Shown here piece after piece: positions 1-8,852 of a stretch of DNA of 64,000 nt (the stretch's first letter is position 1; each line of letters opens with the position of its first letter). The position numbers were made by a program, and so were the translations under genes. The DNA lies in assembly GCA_003250355.1 (NCBI GenBank), contig QKGS01000079.1, positions 79,092 through 143,091 on the forward strand, written 5' to 3'. Under the pieces are notes generated by a model. That model had not been told where the DNA came from. It did no database searches and saw only the letters and a list, made by a program, of their open reading frames with translations. The stretch comes from Bacteroidota bacterium. GTDB taxonomy: Bacteria; Bacteroidota; Bacteroidia; Bacteroidales; SZUA-534.

Positions 1-788
1 AGAAAGGCGAATACGAACTGCTTAATGGTAACCAAACTGGGGTGTTTTTGGTTTATTATCTGCTCACCAAGTGGAAGGAAAATGGTTTACTAAAAGGTAA
101 AGAGTATGTAATAAAAACTATTGTAACTACTGAGCTTATAGTAGATATGGCAAAAGACTTTGGGGTAGAATACTACGATGTTCTAACCGGATTCAAGTGG
201 ATAGCCAATATTATTAAAAACAATGAAGGGAAGAAAAAATTCATTGGAGGAGGCGAAGAAAGTTACGGATACTTAGCCGGAGAGTTTGTTCGCGATAAAG
301 ATGCAGTAATGGCTTGTATGCTTATTGCAGAGGCAGCAGCGTGGGCAAAAGATCAAGACAAAACCATTTTCGATATTTTAGCTGAAATTTATCAAAAATT
401 TGGTTTTTATAAAGAAGCGCTTGTTAACCTAGTTAAGAAAGGAAAATCGGGTGCAGAAGAAATACAGAAGATGATGGCAGATTTTCGCTCAACACCACCT
501 GCCGAATTAGCAGGGTCAAAGGTTGTAGCAGTTAAAGATTACGAATTATCGGTAGAAAAAAATCTTATTGACGGAACAGAAAAAACAATAGATTTGCCAA
601 AATCAAATGTATTACAGTTTTATACAGCCGATGGTGCTAAAATATCGGTACGTCCTTCGGGAACAGAACCAAAAATTAAATTTTACGTAAGTGTAAAAGC
701 TCCAATGTGTTGTGCCGGTAAATATAGAGAAATAGAATCGCAGTTGGTCGATAAAATTAAGGCTGTTTGCAAAGATTTGGGAGTTTAG
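1..788 (+). CDS. Phospho-sugar mutase (phosphoglucomutase/phosphomannomutase), C-terminal part
   Basis: The enzyme moves a phosphate between C1 and C6 of a hexose in the cytoplasm, linking glycolysis to glycogen and cell-wall sugars. The reading frame is open from base 3, so the gene starts before the window; the listed GTG start at 42 is only an internal codon. Visible family motifs are the sugar-binding loop GGGEESYGY and the phosphate-binding loop RPSGTEPKIKFY near the C-terminus, so domains III and IV are complete. The N-terminal phosphoserine loop is outside the window. It ends at a strong hairpin terminator. Whether glucose or mannose phosphate is preferred cannot be decided from this part. 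The glycogen genes at 18-22 kb would fit a glucose-1-phosphate role, but that is inference. Confidence 0.93.
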   Translation, partial: KGEYELLNGNQTGVFLVYYLLTKWKENGLLKGKEYVIKTIVTTELIVDMAKDFGVEYYDVLTGFKWIANIIKNNEGKKKFIGGGEESYGYLAGEFVRDKDAVMACMLIAEAAAWAKDQDKTIFDILAEIYQKFGFYKEALVNLVKKGKSGAEEIQKMMADFRSTPPAELAGSKVVAVKDYELSVEKNLIDGTEKTIDLPKSNVLQFYTADGAKISVRPSGTEPKIKFYVSVKAPMCCAGKYREIESQLVDKIKAVCKDLGV

Positions 789-820
789 CATTGATTTAAC
801 ATATTGAATATTAGATAATA

Positions 821-857
821 AATAAGAAAAGCGAACATTTGTTCGCTTTTCTTATTT
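821..857 (+). terminator. Hairpin terminator after the phosphohexomutase
   Basis: A perfect 16-bp inverted repeat (AATAAGAAAAGCGAAC and its complement) with a 4-base ATTT loop. The A-rich left side and T-rich right side would let it work in both directions. Its loop overlaps the -33 element of the next promoter. Confidence 0.88.
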
Positions 858-869
858 TCACTAATTTTG
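838..869 (+). promoter_or_regulatory. Bacteroidetes-type promoter for the acyl-CoA ligase gene
   Basis: TTTG at 838-841, a 20-base spacer, then TAATTTTG at 862-869, matching the TTG / TAnnTTTG consensus. The start codon follows 34 bases later. The upstream element lies in the loop and right arm of the preceding terminator. Confidence 0.65.
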
Positions 870-903
870 TAGTGTTTTAAAAAATGGGGTTAAAATAGGA
901 ATT

Positions 904-2808
904 ATGAAAACAATTATCCGGTTATTTGAAGAGAATGTAGAGAAGTACCCGAGCAATCCGTTTTTAAAGGAGAAAATAGGTAGTGTGTATGTTGAAACTA
1001 CTTATAAACAGACGTATGAGAAGGTTATAGACTTTGCCGGCGGTTTGCTTAGTATGGGTATAAAAAAAGGTGATAGAATAGCTTTATTGTCTGAGGGGAG
1101 AACAGATTGGGTAGTTGCCGAATTAGCAATATTATATACCGGAGCTATAGATGTGCCACTATCAATAAAACTGGAAGCATCGGAGCTAAAATTCAGACTT
1201 GAGCATTCCGGGGCACGAATGATAATAGTATCGAGAAGTCAGGCTCTTAAAGTTGAAGAAATACGCAATGAACTACCCTCTTTAGAAAATGTAATATACA
1301 TTGATGATAAAAAAGAATTATCGGGAAAAGATATAATATGGGCAAATATTGCAGATAAGGGAAGAATGTATAATCTAGCCAATCCGGAAGCTGTAACTGA
1401 TTCAAAAAATAAAATTACCGGCGATGATTATGCAAATATTACATATACATCGGGAACAACCGCTGACCCTAAAGGCGTAGTTCTTTCACACCGAAATTAT
1501 ACTGCAAATGTTGAACAAGCATTGTCGTTAATAACAATTCCTCCTACATATAAAACCCTTGTAATACTGCCACTCGACCATTGCTTTGCACACGTGGCAG
1601 GTATATACAGCTTTATGGCTTGTGGTGCGAGTTTGTCATTTGTACAACTAGGCGATACTCCTATGCAAACATTAAAAAACATACCAATCAATATTAAAGA
1701 AACTAAGCCAAACTTAATATTAAGTGTACCTGCATTGGCAAAGAATTTTAAGAAAAATATTGAAAAAGGTATTTCTGATAAGGGAAAATTTACAGAGTCA
1801 TTGTTTAAGTTTGCTTTAAGTATATCGTATAAATATAATAAGGAAGGATATAATAAAGGCACAGGATTGACATTTATATATCAGCCTCTTGTAAAACTTT
1901 TTGATAAGATTCTATATAGTAAGGTGCGAGATGTATTTGGCGGTGATATGGAGTTTTTTATCGGTGGAGGTGCTTTACTCGATATAGAATTACAACGATT
2001 CTATTATGCAATAGGTATACCTATGATGCAGGGTTATGGCTTATCGGAAGCAACACCGGTTATTTCATCGAACTCACTCAGAAAGCACAAATTAGGTTCG
2101 TCGGGATATTTGGTTGAACCAATTGATTTGAAGATATGTGACGATGAGGGTATAGAGCTGCCTCAAGGTATAAAAGGAGAAATAGTTATTCGAGGCGAAA
2201 ATGTTATGAAGGGTTATTGGAATAACCCCGAAGCTACTGCCGAAATGATTAAAGGAGAGTGGCTACATACCGGCGATATGGGTTATATGGATAAAGAGGG
2301 TTTCTTACATGTAATGGGACGTTTTAAGAGTCTGCTTATAAGTAATGATGGTGAAAAATATTCGCCAGAGTCGATTGAAGAATCGTTAGTAGCTAAGTCA
2401 CCATTCATAGAGCAGGTAATGCTACATAATAATCAGAATCCTTATACTGTAGGTTTGATAGTACCAAATAACGAGGCTGTAAAGCGACATTTGAAAGAAA
2501 TGGGACTTAATGCATCAGACCCTAATGGAGCAGCCGAAGCTTTGAAGCTTATACAACATGAGATAAACCAGTTTAAAAAGGGCGGCAAATATGCCGGAGA
2601 ATTTCCTGAGCGGTGGTTACCTGCAGCAATAGGGGTTATTAATGAGCCATTTTCTGAGCAAAATAAGTTTATAAATTCAACAATGAAAATGGTTCGCGGA
2701 AAGATAACAGAACATTATCAAGATAAAATATCGTATCTGTATACTCCTGAAGCTAAGTTAATTGTAAACAGTCATAATATAGAAGCAATTCAAGCAATAA
2801 GTAATTAG
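904..2808 (+). CDS. Long-chain fatty acid--CoA ligase (AMP-forming)
   Basis: This adenylate-forming enzyme activates fatty acids with ATP and CoA, probably at the inner face of the membrane. The 634-aa length is normal for bacterial long-chain acyl-CoA synthetases. The ATP-binding P-loop TSGTTADPKGVV is at about residues 182-193. The second motif GYGLSEATPVIS and the hinge region LHTGDMGYMDKEG are also clear. It has no signal peptide. It stands alone between a terminator and a convergent gene pair, with its own promoter upstream. Substrate chain length cannot be read from the sequence; phospholipid remodelling or use of exogenous fatty acid are both possible. Confidence 0.92.
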   Translation: MKTIIRLFEENVEKYPSNPFLKEKIGSVYVETTYKQTYEKVIDFAGGLLSMGIKKGDRIALLSEGRTDWVVAELAILYTGAIDVPLSIKLEASELKFRLEHSGARMIIVSRSQALKVEEIRNELPSLENVIYIDDKKELSGKDIIWANIADKGRMYNLANPEAVTDSKNKITGDDYANITYTSGTTADPKGVVLSHRNYTANVEQALSLITIPPTYKTLVILPLDHCFAHVAGIYSFMACGASLSFVQLGDTPMQTLKNIPINIKETKPNLILSVPALAKNFKKNIEKGISDKGKFTESLFKFALSISYKYNKEGYNKGTGLTFIYQPLVKLFDKILYSKVRDVFGGDMEFFIGGGALLDIELQRFYYAIGIPMMQGYGLSEATPVISSNSLRKHKLGSSGYLVEPIDLKICDDEGIELPQGIKGEIVIRGENVMKGYWNNPEATAEMIKGEWLHTGDMGYMDKEGFLHVMGRFKSLLISNDGEKYSPESIEESLVAKSPFIEQVMLHNNQNPYTVGLIVPNNEAVKRHLKEMGLNASDPNGAAEALKLIQHEINQFKKGGKYAGEFPERWLPAAIGVINEPFSEQNKFINSTMKMVRGKITEHYQDKISYLYTPEAKLIVNSHNIEAIQAISN

Positions 2809-2819
2809 TTTATTACATA

Positions 2820-3290
2820 TTATAAAGACTTTATCTCTTCTTGCAAAATGTCTTGAATTTCAATGAAATTTCGCTGCAACTTATACATATTATCAGCATA
2901 GAATTGAAATATCTCAGGCCAGTTATCTGAATTATGATATTTTAAACCTTCCATACAAACATAAATCTGTGATACAAATTTCTTTTCAGCTAGTTGAATA
3001 TCATCTGCCCATATTATCTCATCTCCAAAACCTTCATTGAGAATATTTTTATATTTATTCAGTATTAAAAATATTTCAAATCTCTTATCGTCATTAACCT
3101 CATTAACTTCAAGAACAACAGAATAAGAACTCTTTTCAAATCCAAATTTCATTTCTACACCTTTCACTCCCGTATCATAAAGCATCCATGAAATAGGCTC
3201 TCCTATTTTTTTACTATAATACCTTGTATAATTTGCAAATGACTTCCAAAACCTTTGCTTCAATTCTTTTGACTCTGCCTTGCTAAACAT
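2820..3290 (-). CDS. DUF4268-like protein
   Basis: A 156-aa soluble protein without signal peptide or membrane segment. The opening (MFSKAESKELKQRFWKSFANY) and the acidic alpha/beta layout resemble the DUF4268 family found in Bacteroidetes, whose function is not known. Its start overlaps the end of the PfkB kinase gene by 8 bases, so the two are almost certainly co-transcribed and translationally coupled. It converges with the acyl-CoA ligase gene, with 11 bases between the stop codons and no clear terminator. The family assignment is from memory of the N-terminal pattern. Confidence 0.65.
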   Translation of the reverse strand: MFSKAESKELKQRFWKSFANYTRYYSKKIGEPISWMLYDTGVKGVEMKFGFEKSSYSVVLEVNEVNDDKRFEIFLILNKYKNILNEGFGDEIIWADDIQLAEKKFVSQIYVCMEGLKYHNSDNWPEIFQFYADNMYKLQRNFIEIQDILQEEIKSL

Positions 3291-4191
3291 TTTTAAACCT
3301 TTTTATATAATCTGCCGATAAATAATTATCATACGATTTACACACCTCAGCCGAAAAAGAGACCGATGTCTTTAACATATTTATCACAAACTCTTCGCTA
3401 ATTATTTTATTTTCATTTAAAACATAAGAATATATTATTCCTGCCGAAAATGTATCACCTGCTCCAATTGTACTAAGAGCATGAACTCTATCTGAATTTA
3501 AATCATAATCAAAACTTTCACTTAAATACCCTACCCCATATTCTCCTTTAGTGTAAACCAAATACTCGACATCATACTTTTTCACTCTTTCAAATACCTC
3601 ATATTTGGTATTGAATCCAAAAATTAAATTAAAATCTTCATTTGAACCTTTTACCATATGTGACAAACTTAAATTCTCTTCAACATAAGGCATATATTCA
3701 TTCAATTTATTCAAATAGGACTTTCGAAAATTTGGATCATATATAATAAAAGCCCCATTACTCCGTGCATAACGTAAAAAGCTAATTAATCCTTTTCTAA
3801 ATATTCTATTCAAACTAAACAATGAACCAAACAAAACAATATCACCTTGTTCAATCTTTGGATAATTCATCTCTATTGACCGTTCCAATTCATCCTTATA
3901 AAAAGTATAATCGGCATTTCTATCACAATCCAAAATAGCTAAAGCTAAATTTGGTCTTACTCCATCAAAAAAAGTAATATTGTTACTATTTACGTTATTC
4001 TCTTCCAAAAAATCAACTATTAATCCGGAAGCACTCCCCTTAGCTAAATATGAAATATGACTAATATCTATCCCTAAACGCCCTAATGAAATTGCAGTAT
4101 TTAACATAGAACCACCTACTCTAACTTTTGCACTATCTAATTTATCAATAACTATATCCAAAACAACTTCCCCAATTGTAAAAACTTCCAT
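3283..4191 (-). CDS. PfkB-family carbohydrate kinase
   Basis: An ATP-dependent sugar kinase of the ribokinase/fructokinase fold, 302 aa, which is the usual length. The N-terminal Gly-Gly sugar-binding motif (VGGSMLNTAISLGRLG) and the C-terminal catalytic motif TIGAGDTFSAG, with its catalytic Asp, are both intact. It is cytoplasmic. The substrate could be fructose, ribose or a related sugar; sequence alone does not decide. It is the first gene of a two-gene unit with the overlapping DUF4268-like gene and is divergent from siaB, sharing a 133-base AT-rich intergenic region. Confidence 0.88.
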   Translation of the reverse strand: MEVFTIGEVVLDIVIDKLDSAKVRVGGSMLNTAISLGRLGIDISHISYLAKGSASGLIVDFLEENNVNSNNITFFDGVRPNLALAILDCDRNADYTFYKDELERSIEMNYPKIEQGDIVLFGSLFSLNRIFRKGLISFLRYARSNGAFIIYDPNFRKSYLNKLNEYMPYVEENLSLSHMVKGSNEDFNLIFGFNTKYEVFERVKKYDVEYLVYTKGEYGVGYLSESFDYDLNSDRVHALSTIGAGDTFSAGIIYSYVLNENKIISEEFVINMLKTSVSFSAEVCKSYDNYLSADYIKRFKNV

Positions 4192-4292
4192 ATCATTGAA
4201 TTGTTAATTTTATTAGAAAACTAATATTTCGTTAAACATACTAACATTTTAATGTAATAAAACAATTCTGTTTTTTTTAATATGTTTTTTTA

Positions 4293-4300
4293 TATATTTG
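4293..4300 (+). promoter_or_regulatory. -7 element of the siaB-siaC promoter
   Basis: TATATTTG matches TAnnTTTG. The -33 element is weak (TTCTG ending at 4270). This element contains the TTG that the ORF track uses as the siaB start, which makes that start very unlikely. Confidence 0.55.
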
Positions 4301-4324
4301 TGTTATAAACCCATAGAGTTAATA

Positions 4325-4873
4325 ATGATAATGGCTTTTGATGTAGGGCAATGGTTAAATAAGAATTCTGAAGGCGATGTACTCTTCCTTTTTAAAGGAG
4401 AAGTATCGAATAGCCTCGTTGCCGATTCTCTTGAGAAAATCGAGGAGAAAACATCAGAAGTACCTTCAAAAGTCAAAAAAAAAATATACAATGTTTTTGT
4501 AGAATGTATGCAAAACCTTTTTCACCACTCTTCTATCATACCTGAATTTGGAAACGGCATAAAAGGAAAGTATGCTATTTGCATTCTTAAACAAACAAAA
4601 ACTAATTATCAAGTCATATCAGGCAACTTTATTGGCGACAAACAAAGAAACTTTCTAGAAAAGCATATTACACATATTAATTCTTTAGATTCAGGCGAAT
4701 TGAAAGAATTATACAAGGAGATACTAGATAATCAAGAGTTTTCCGACAAAGGAGGAGGAGGCTTAGGCTTAGTTGATATGTCTCGCAAATCGGGAAGCAA
4801 ATTAGAATACAAGTTCTCAAATCACGAAAATGGCTTTTTCTTTTTTGAATTATTGATTAACATTGATGTATAA
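4325..4873 (+). CDS. siaB: SiaB-family protein kinase (GHKL-like)
   Basis: Probable Ser/Thr kinase of a partner-switch module; its expected substrate is the SiaC protein encoded 20 bases downstream. It has about 182 aa from this start. A GHKL N-box is visible (VFVECMQNLFHHS) and a glycine-rich ATP lid follows near the C-terminus (GGGGLGLVDMSRKSG). The track start at 4298 (TTG) falls inside the promoter -7 element, so I use ATG 4325; ATG 4331 is also possible. In Pseudomonas, SiaB phosphorylates SiaC and a PP2C phosphatase SiaA reverses it, controlling a diguanylate cyclase. Neither SiaA nor a GGDEF protein is visible in this window. Confidence 0.8.
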   Translation: MIMAFDVGQWLNKNSEGDVLFLFKGEVSNSLVADSLEKIEEKTSEVPSKVKKKIYNVFVECMQNLFHHSSIIPEFGNGIKGKYAICILKQTKTNYQVISGNFIGDKQRNFLEKHITHINSLDSGELKELYKEILDNQEFSDKGGGGLGLVDMSRKSGSKLEYKFSNHENGFFFFELLINIDV

Positions 4874-4893
4874 TACTTAAAAAACATTTAGAT

Positions 4894-5271
4894 ATGGAAC
4901 CAATAACTATTGCAGGAACACCAAAAACACCTACCGTAAGTTTTGAGCCTTCTGGTAAGGTTGAAATAAAAGGACGCTCTATACCGGAAAATTCTATTGC
5001 TTTCTACAAACCGTTAGTTGACTGGTTAGAAGAATATATGCAAAATCCTGCTACAAAAACAGAAGTTAATATTCAATTAGAATATTTTAACACAAGTAGC
5101 TCAAAATGTATTTTAGATGTATTTAAAAAACTTGAAGCAATATATAAAAGCGGTAATGATGTTGCCATAAGTTGGTATTACGAGGAAGACGACGAAGATA
5201 TGCTTGAAGCGGGTGAAGATTACCAATCTATCATCAAAATCCCGTTTAAGATGATTGAAATTGAAGAATAG
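4894..5271 (+). CDS. siaC: SiaC-family regulatory phosphoprotein (DUF1987)
   Basis: A small (125 aa) STAS-like switch protein, expected substrate of the SiaB-like kinase just upstream. The core segment LEYFNTSSSKCILD contains the Thr/Ser patch corresponding, as I recall the family, to the phosphorylated Thr of Pseudomonas SiaC. The acidic segment YYEEDDEDMLEAGEDY is also family-typical. The gene follows siaB by 20 bases and ends at a hairpin terminator, so siaB-siaC form a closed two-gene operon. A second SiaC lies at 52.8 kb. The output partner in this organism is unknown. Confidence 0.88.
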   Translation: MEPITIAGTPKTPTVSFEPSGKVEIKGRSIPENSIAFYKPLVDWLEEYMQNPATKTEVNIQLEYFNTSSSKCILDVFKKLEAIYKSGNDVAISWYYEEDDEDMLEAGEDYQSIIKIPFKMIEIEE

Positions 5272-5286
5272 GGAATAATTATAACT

Positions 5287-5319
5287 AAAAAAAGCTGATT
5301 AAATTGATCAGCTTTTTTT
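5287..5319 (+). terminator. Terminator of the siaB-siaC operon
   Basis: 13-bp inverted repeat AAAAAAAGCTGAT / ATCAGCTTTTTTT with a 7-base loop and a T tract. It may also serve the convergent ABC transporter gene. Confidence 0.88.
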
Positions 5320-5335
5320 TATAGTTAACATTTAA

Positions 5336-8300
5336 TTATTTACCTCTTTCAGAAATATATTCAAGCAATTTCCTTAACAACCTAAACTGTAAAACAAAAT
5401 ACAATAATATATTTGAACCCCATATTACTGCAATATTAATCCAATAAGTATCATATTCCAAACCTAAGAACCTCTTGTATGGTGAATAAAAATGAGCCTT
5501 AACAAAATTGCCTTTGGGATCCATATAAATTGGATCGATTTTCTGATACAGCCTGCCATTTATTTCTACTATTCTGTCAATCGTGTTAATGTTCCTTACA
5601 AAATCAGTTAGATTAGAATTTGTATATTTTTTCTTTTTATCAATAAATGTATTTTTATTTCCTGATTCCTGTTGCATTTCATGAATAATATCATCCTTCA
5701 TTTTACTTACCTTATTGTATTTCCTAAGGTAATAAACTCTTAAAGTGCTAAGATACTCCATTGTACTTAACAATACTTTATCATTCACTCTTCCTAAATA
5801 CAAGTCAAAAAACACATCAGTAGAAACATTGGGATTAAACTCAAGCTCATCTCTGATTTCATGTCTTAGCAATTCAAGTTCATATTTTATCACTTGCTTC
5901 TTTGTTTCATCATTCAAGTATCTCCTACAATAAGATACTTTATTTTCCATTGTTTTTAACCAATAATTCTTCTTATAATCTGATTCACTTAAAATCTTAT
6001 CATATAAGTAAAACTCCTTTTCAAACTCATTTGATTTAAATTGATGAACTGCTAATGCCTCATATGCCCATCGTGCTGTTATTATTTCACCATACCAAGG
6101 AATTTTATTAGGACTCGAAATTGCCGGATTTAATTTATCGAAAGAAATAATAATTCCACTAAGTATTAACTGAGGTATTACCAAAAACGGAATTAGAATA
6201 TAAATAGTTACAACAGTATCGAAGCTGTCGGATATTATTAAACCTAATATGTTGGCAGAGAACCAAGCACTAAACAACACTAACCAATAATACATATACA
6301 TATCGGTAATACCCATAATAAAATTACCTATAAGTACAAACAAAGCTGTTTGAATTGCACTAATAAAAAACAAAATTGAGAGCTTAGAAAAAATATAACT
6401 TGTTCTACTTAGATTTAGAAATTTCTCTCGTTTTAGAATTTTCTGATCCTTAATTATCTCCTCTGCACTTACTGTTAATCCAACAAATATTGCAATAATT
6501 ACTGCCATAAACAGATAAACCGGTAAATTTGGATTCCCACTCAAAGTATATCCGGCACTATTAACACTATAATACTTAATAATAAATGACAATAAAAATG
6601 CCAAAGCCGGCACCTCAAAAAGGTTTATCACCAAATACTGCTTATTTGCAAGCTTTGCAAAAGTATCTCTTAAAACAAATACTAAAAACTGTTTTAATTT
6701 ACTTGGTTTCTTGAAAATATTTGGAGGAAGCTTCTCGGTAACTTCATCACTTGAATCATATCTATCGAGCGAATTCTTATATCTTCTACTCCACTGCTCC
6801 GGCGATATTTTCCTGTTGGCTGTAGGATTACCATACTCATCAAGAGTATGTGATTCAATAATATTGAATATTTGTTCAGGGTTTACATTACCACAAAGAC
6901 GACATTCACTATCATTCCAATTTGCATGGTGAATATTCGATTTAAAATATATAATTGAATCTATCGGATTACCACTATAAATCAAATATCCTCCCTGATC
7001 CATTATATACAACTTATCGAACATTTTAAATATATCAGAAGAGGGTTGATGTATTACACAAAATATCAACTTCCCTTTCAATGATAATTCTTTTAGTAAA
7101 TCCATTATATTTTCTGAATCGCGCGAAGAAAGACCCGATGTTGGCTCATCAAGAAATAATATTGATGGTTCTCTAATAAGTTCAAGTGCTATATTTAATC
7201 TCTTACGCTGACCTCCACTTATTTTTTTATTCAGCGGACTGCCTACTACCATATCTTTTATCCCTAACAGACCAATATTATGCAATACTCTGAATATTTT
7301 ACGGTTAATTTGCATATTGCTTAAACCTCCAAAACAAAGTTTTGCATTAAAATAAAGATTCTGATAAACCGTCAACTCTTCAAAAAGTAAATCATCTTGT
7401 GCTACATACCCAATTAGCCCTTCTATTTGGTTTCTTTCAGCATTTATATCAATTCCGTTAACCTTAACCGAACCATAAGTAGGAACATAACTCCCATTAA
7501 GTACATTAAGCATTGTGGTTTTTCCTGAACCACTCCCCCCCATTATACCTATAAGGTTACCCGATTCTTCTTTTATACTAAACCGATTCAATCCGATTTT
7601 ACCACCTCGAAATTCATATAAAATATCTTCGGCCTTATAAATAATTTTATAATCTGATTCAAAAACATGATAAGCACTAACAATATCGGAATAATATATT
7701 GGCTGTAATTTGGAATCACGTAAAGCTGATCCATTCGATAAAAAATAAACTTTCCCTTGAGCTAAAAGATGTCCATTTAAATAGTATTCATGTTCTCCAA
7801 AATACCGAACCATATACATCTCAACATGAGTGGAATACATTACCCATATTTCATCGAGCATAGACTCCTGATGCATATGACGTACACCGGGTTTATTGGT
7901 AGTTTTATTGCCATCTATCAACAAAAGCCTTGCTGTTTCAGGCATTGAATTATTATTGGCGAGAATATAGTTTTTTAAAAGCTCATACTCTTCAATCGGA
8001 TAATGAAAAATATCGCTTACTGTATATACAAATTCAAGTTCTTGTTCTGAAACCTCTTCGTCGGCGTTAATAAATTCCATTAACCTTACAAGAACAACAA
8101 TTTTTTGTTTTTGAGTTAGTTCCTCATTAATTTGAGTACATATTTTAAGAACTTTTACAGAACTGAGTGAAAGGTTTTTCGCTTTTTTTGTCTGATTTGT
8201 CTGTTTTTTTTGATAAAGAGCATAAAAACCATCAAATAATTTCAGATAGTCTTCTATAAGCTCTTCATTTATTTGCTGTTTTAAAAAGTATTCAACAATA

Positions 8301-8383
8301 TTTCTACCATTCCTGTTTGAGCTACGAGGTCCGGCAATTATGGCAAATAATTGCATTAAAGCTTTTAAAATCCTTTCGCTCAT
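5336..8383 (-). CDS. TerB-like/ABC ATPase/ABC-2 membrane fusion protein
   Basis: A 1015-aa half-transporter with ATPase and membrane domain in one chain, ATPase first, as in ABCG/White-type exporters. About residues 85-145 look like a helical TerB-like domain (EFINADEEVSEQELEFVYTV). Residues 195-250 could be a degenerate FHA-like sandwich, which is uncertain. Walker A GGSGSGKT is at 282-289, the signature ISGGQRKRLNIA and Walker B ILFLDEPTSGLS follow. A Cys pair (CRLC) lies between the ATPase and a block of about six hydrophobic segments. A long charged stretch precedes the last hydrophobic segment. It is the last gene of a probable minus-strand operon with two secreted proteins (gaps 19 and 27 bases). 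The substrate is unknown; export of a lipid or surface component is a guess. Confidence 0.85.
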   Translation of the reverse strand: MSERILKALMQLFAIIAGPRSSNRNGRNIVEYFLKQQINEELIEDYLKLFDGFYALYQKKQTNQTKKAKNLSLSSVKVLKICTQINEELTQKQKIVVLVRLMEFINADEEVSEQELEFVYTVSDIFHYPIEEYELLKNYILANNNSMPETARLLLIDGNKTTNKPGVRHMHQESMLDEIWVMYSTHVEMYMVRYFGEHEYYLNGHLLAQGKVYFLSNGSALRDSKLQPIYYSDIVSAYHVFESDYKIIYKAEDILYEFRGGKIGLNRFSIKEESGNLIGIMGGSGSGKTTMLNVLNGSYVPTYGSVKVNGIDINAERNQIEGLIGYVAQDDLLFEELTVYQNLYFNAKLCFGGLSNMQINRKIFRVLHNIGLLGIKDMVVGSPLNKKISGGQRKRLNIALELIREPSILFLDEPTSGLSSRDSENIMDLLKELSLKGKLIFCVIHQPSSDIFKMFDKLYIMDQGGYLIYSGNPIDSIIYFKSNIHHANWNDSECRLCGNVNPEQIFNIIESHTLDEYGNPTANRKISPEQWSRRYKNSLDRYDSSDEVTEKLPPNIFKKPSKLKQFLVFVLRDTFAKLANKQYLVINLFEVPALAFLLSFIIKYYSVNSAGYTLSGNPNLPVYLFMAVIIAIFVGLTVSAEEIIKDQKILKREKFLNLSRTSYIFSKLSILFFISAIQTALFVLIGNFIMGITDMYMYYWLVLFSAWFSANILGLIISDSFDTVVTIYILIPFLVIPQLILSGIIISFDKLNPAISSPNKIPWYGEIITARWAYEALAVHQFKSNEFEKEFYLYDKILSESDYKKNYWLKTMENKVSYCRRYLNDETKKQVIKYELELLRHEIRDELEFNPNVSTDVFFDLYLGRVNDKVLLSTMEYLSTLRVYYLRKYNKVSKMKDDIIHEMQQESGNKNTFIDKKKKYTNSNLTDFVRNINTIDRIVEINGRLYQKIDPIYMDPKGNFVKAHFYSPYKRFLGLEYDTYWINIAVIWGSNILLYFVLQFRLLRKLLEYISERGK

Positions 8384-8402
8384 GCAACTCCTCCGTTGAC
8401 AA

Positions 8403-8825
8403 TTATTGTTTAAAACCTATTAACATTACTGCAAATCCTGAAGCCATATACTTTGTATCAAGTTTTGCTTCAATTGTACAATCTAGCGTGTTATCAAATT
8501 CAAAATCCCAATACTCAGCATTTTGAAAATCAGAATTTGAAAAAATTAAATTTCTCTCTTGATCATATAAAGAAAAAATCAGATTACCTGCATCTTTTCC
8601 ACTATATCCTACTATTCTATATGTAGTTCCGCCATAAAAAGTAGCATAAAATTCAGCCGATTCTTCTCCGTTCAACAAAGCTGTATATGTTTGTCCATCT
8701 GATATAAACGGCAACTCGATATGAGAACGACATTTTGTTAATGTAGAATCTAATTGTGCATTCATACTATTGGCTACAAATAAAGCAATAAGTGTAACTA
8801 TAGCTATGTATATATTCTTTTTCAT
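8403..8825 (-). CDS. Small secreted protein, related to the pair at 16.8-17.8 kb
   Basis: 140 aa with a clear signal peptide (hydrophobic core then ANSMNAQ) and a short beta-rich domain, expected in the periplasm or outside. I do not recognise a named family. It shares layout with the two proteins at 16794-17796: a Cys soon after the signal peptide, an aromatic-rich motif of the form F.GG..YRI followed by a segment like L.FSLYD, and a similar C-terminal strand pattern. It lies between a lipoprotein gene and the ABC fusion gene, 19 bases before the latter, which suggests a role with that transporter, for example as a periplasmic partner. This is inference from position. Confidence 0.7.
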   Translation of the reverse strand: MKKNIYIAIVTLIALFVANSMNAQLDSTLTKCRSHIELPFISDGQTYTALLNGEESAEFYATFYGGTTYRIVGYSGKDAGNLIFSLYDQERNLIFSNSDFQNAEYWDFEFDNTLDCTIEAKLDTKYMASGFAVMLIGFKQ

Positions 8826-8852
8826 TTTATAAGCTTTTTCAAAAAAATTACT

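Noticed and set aside
4298-4324. Upstream TTG start for siaB in the ORF track
   Set aside because: The TTG is part of the TATATTTG -7 element, so it would not be in the transcript.
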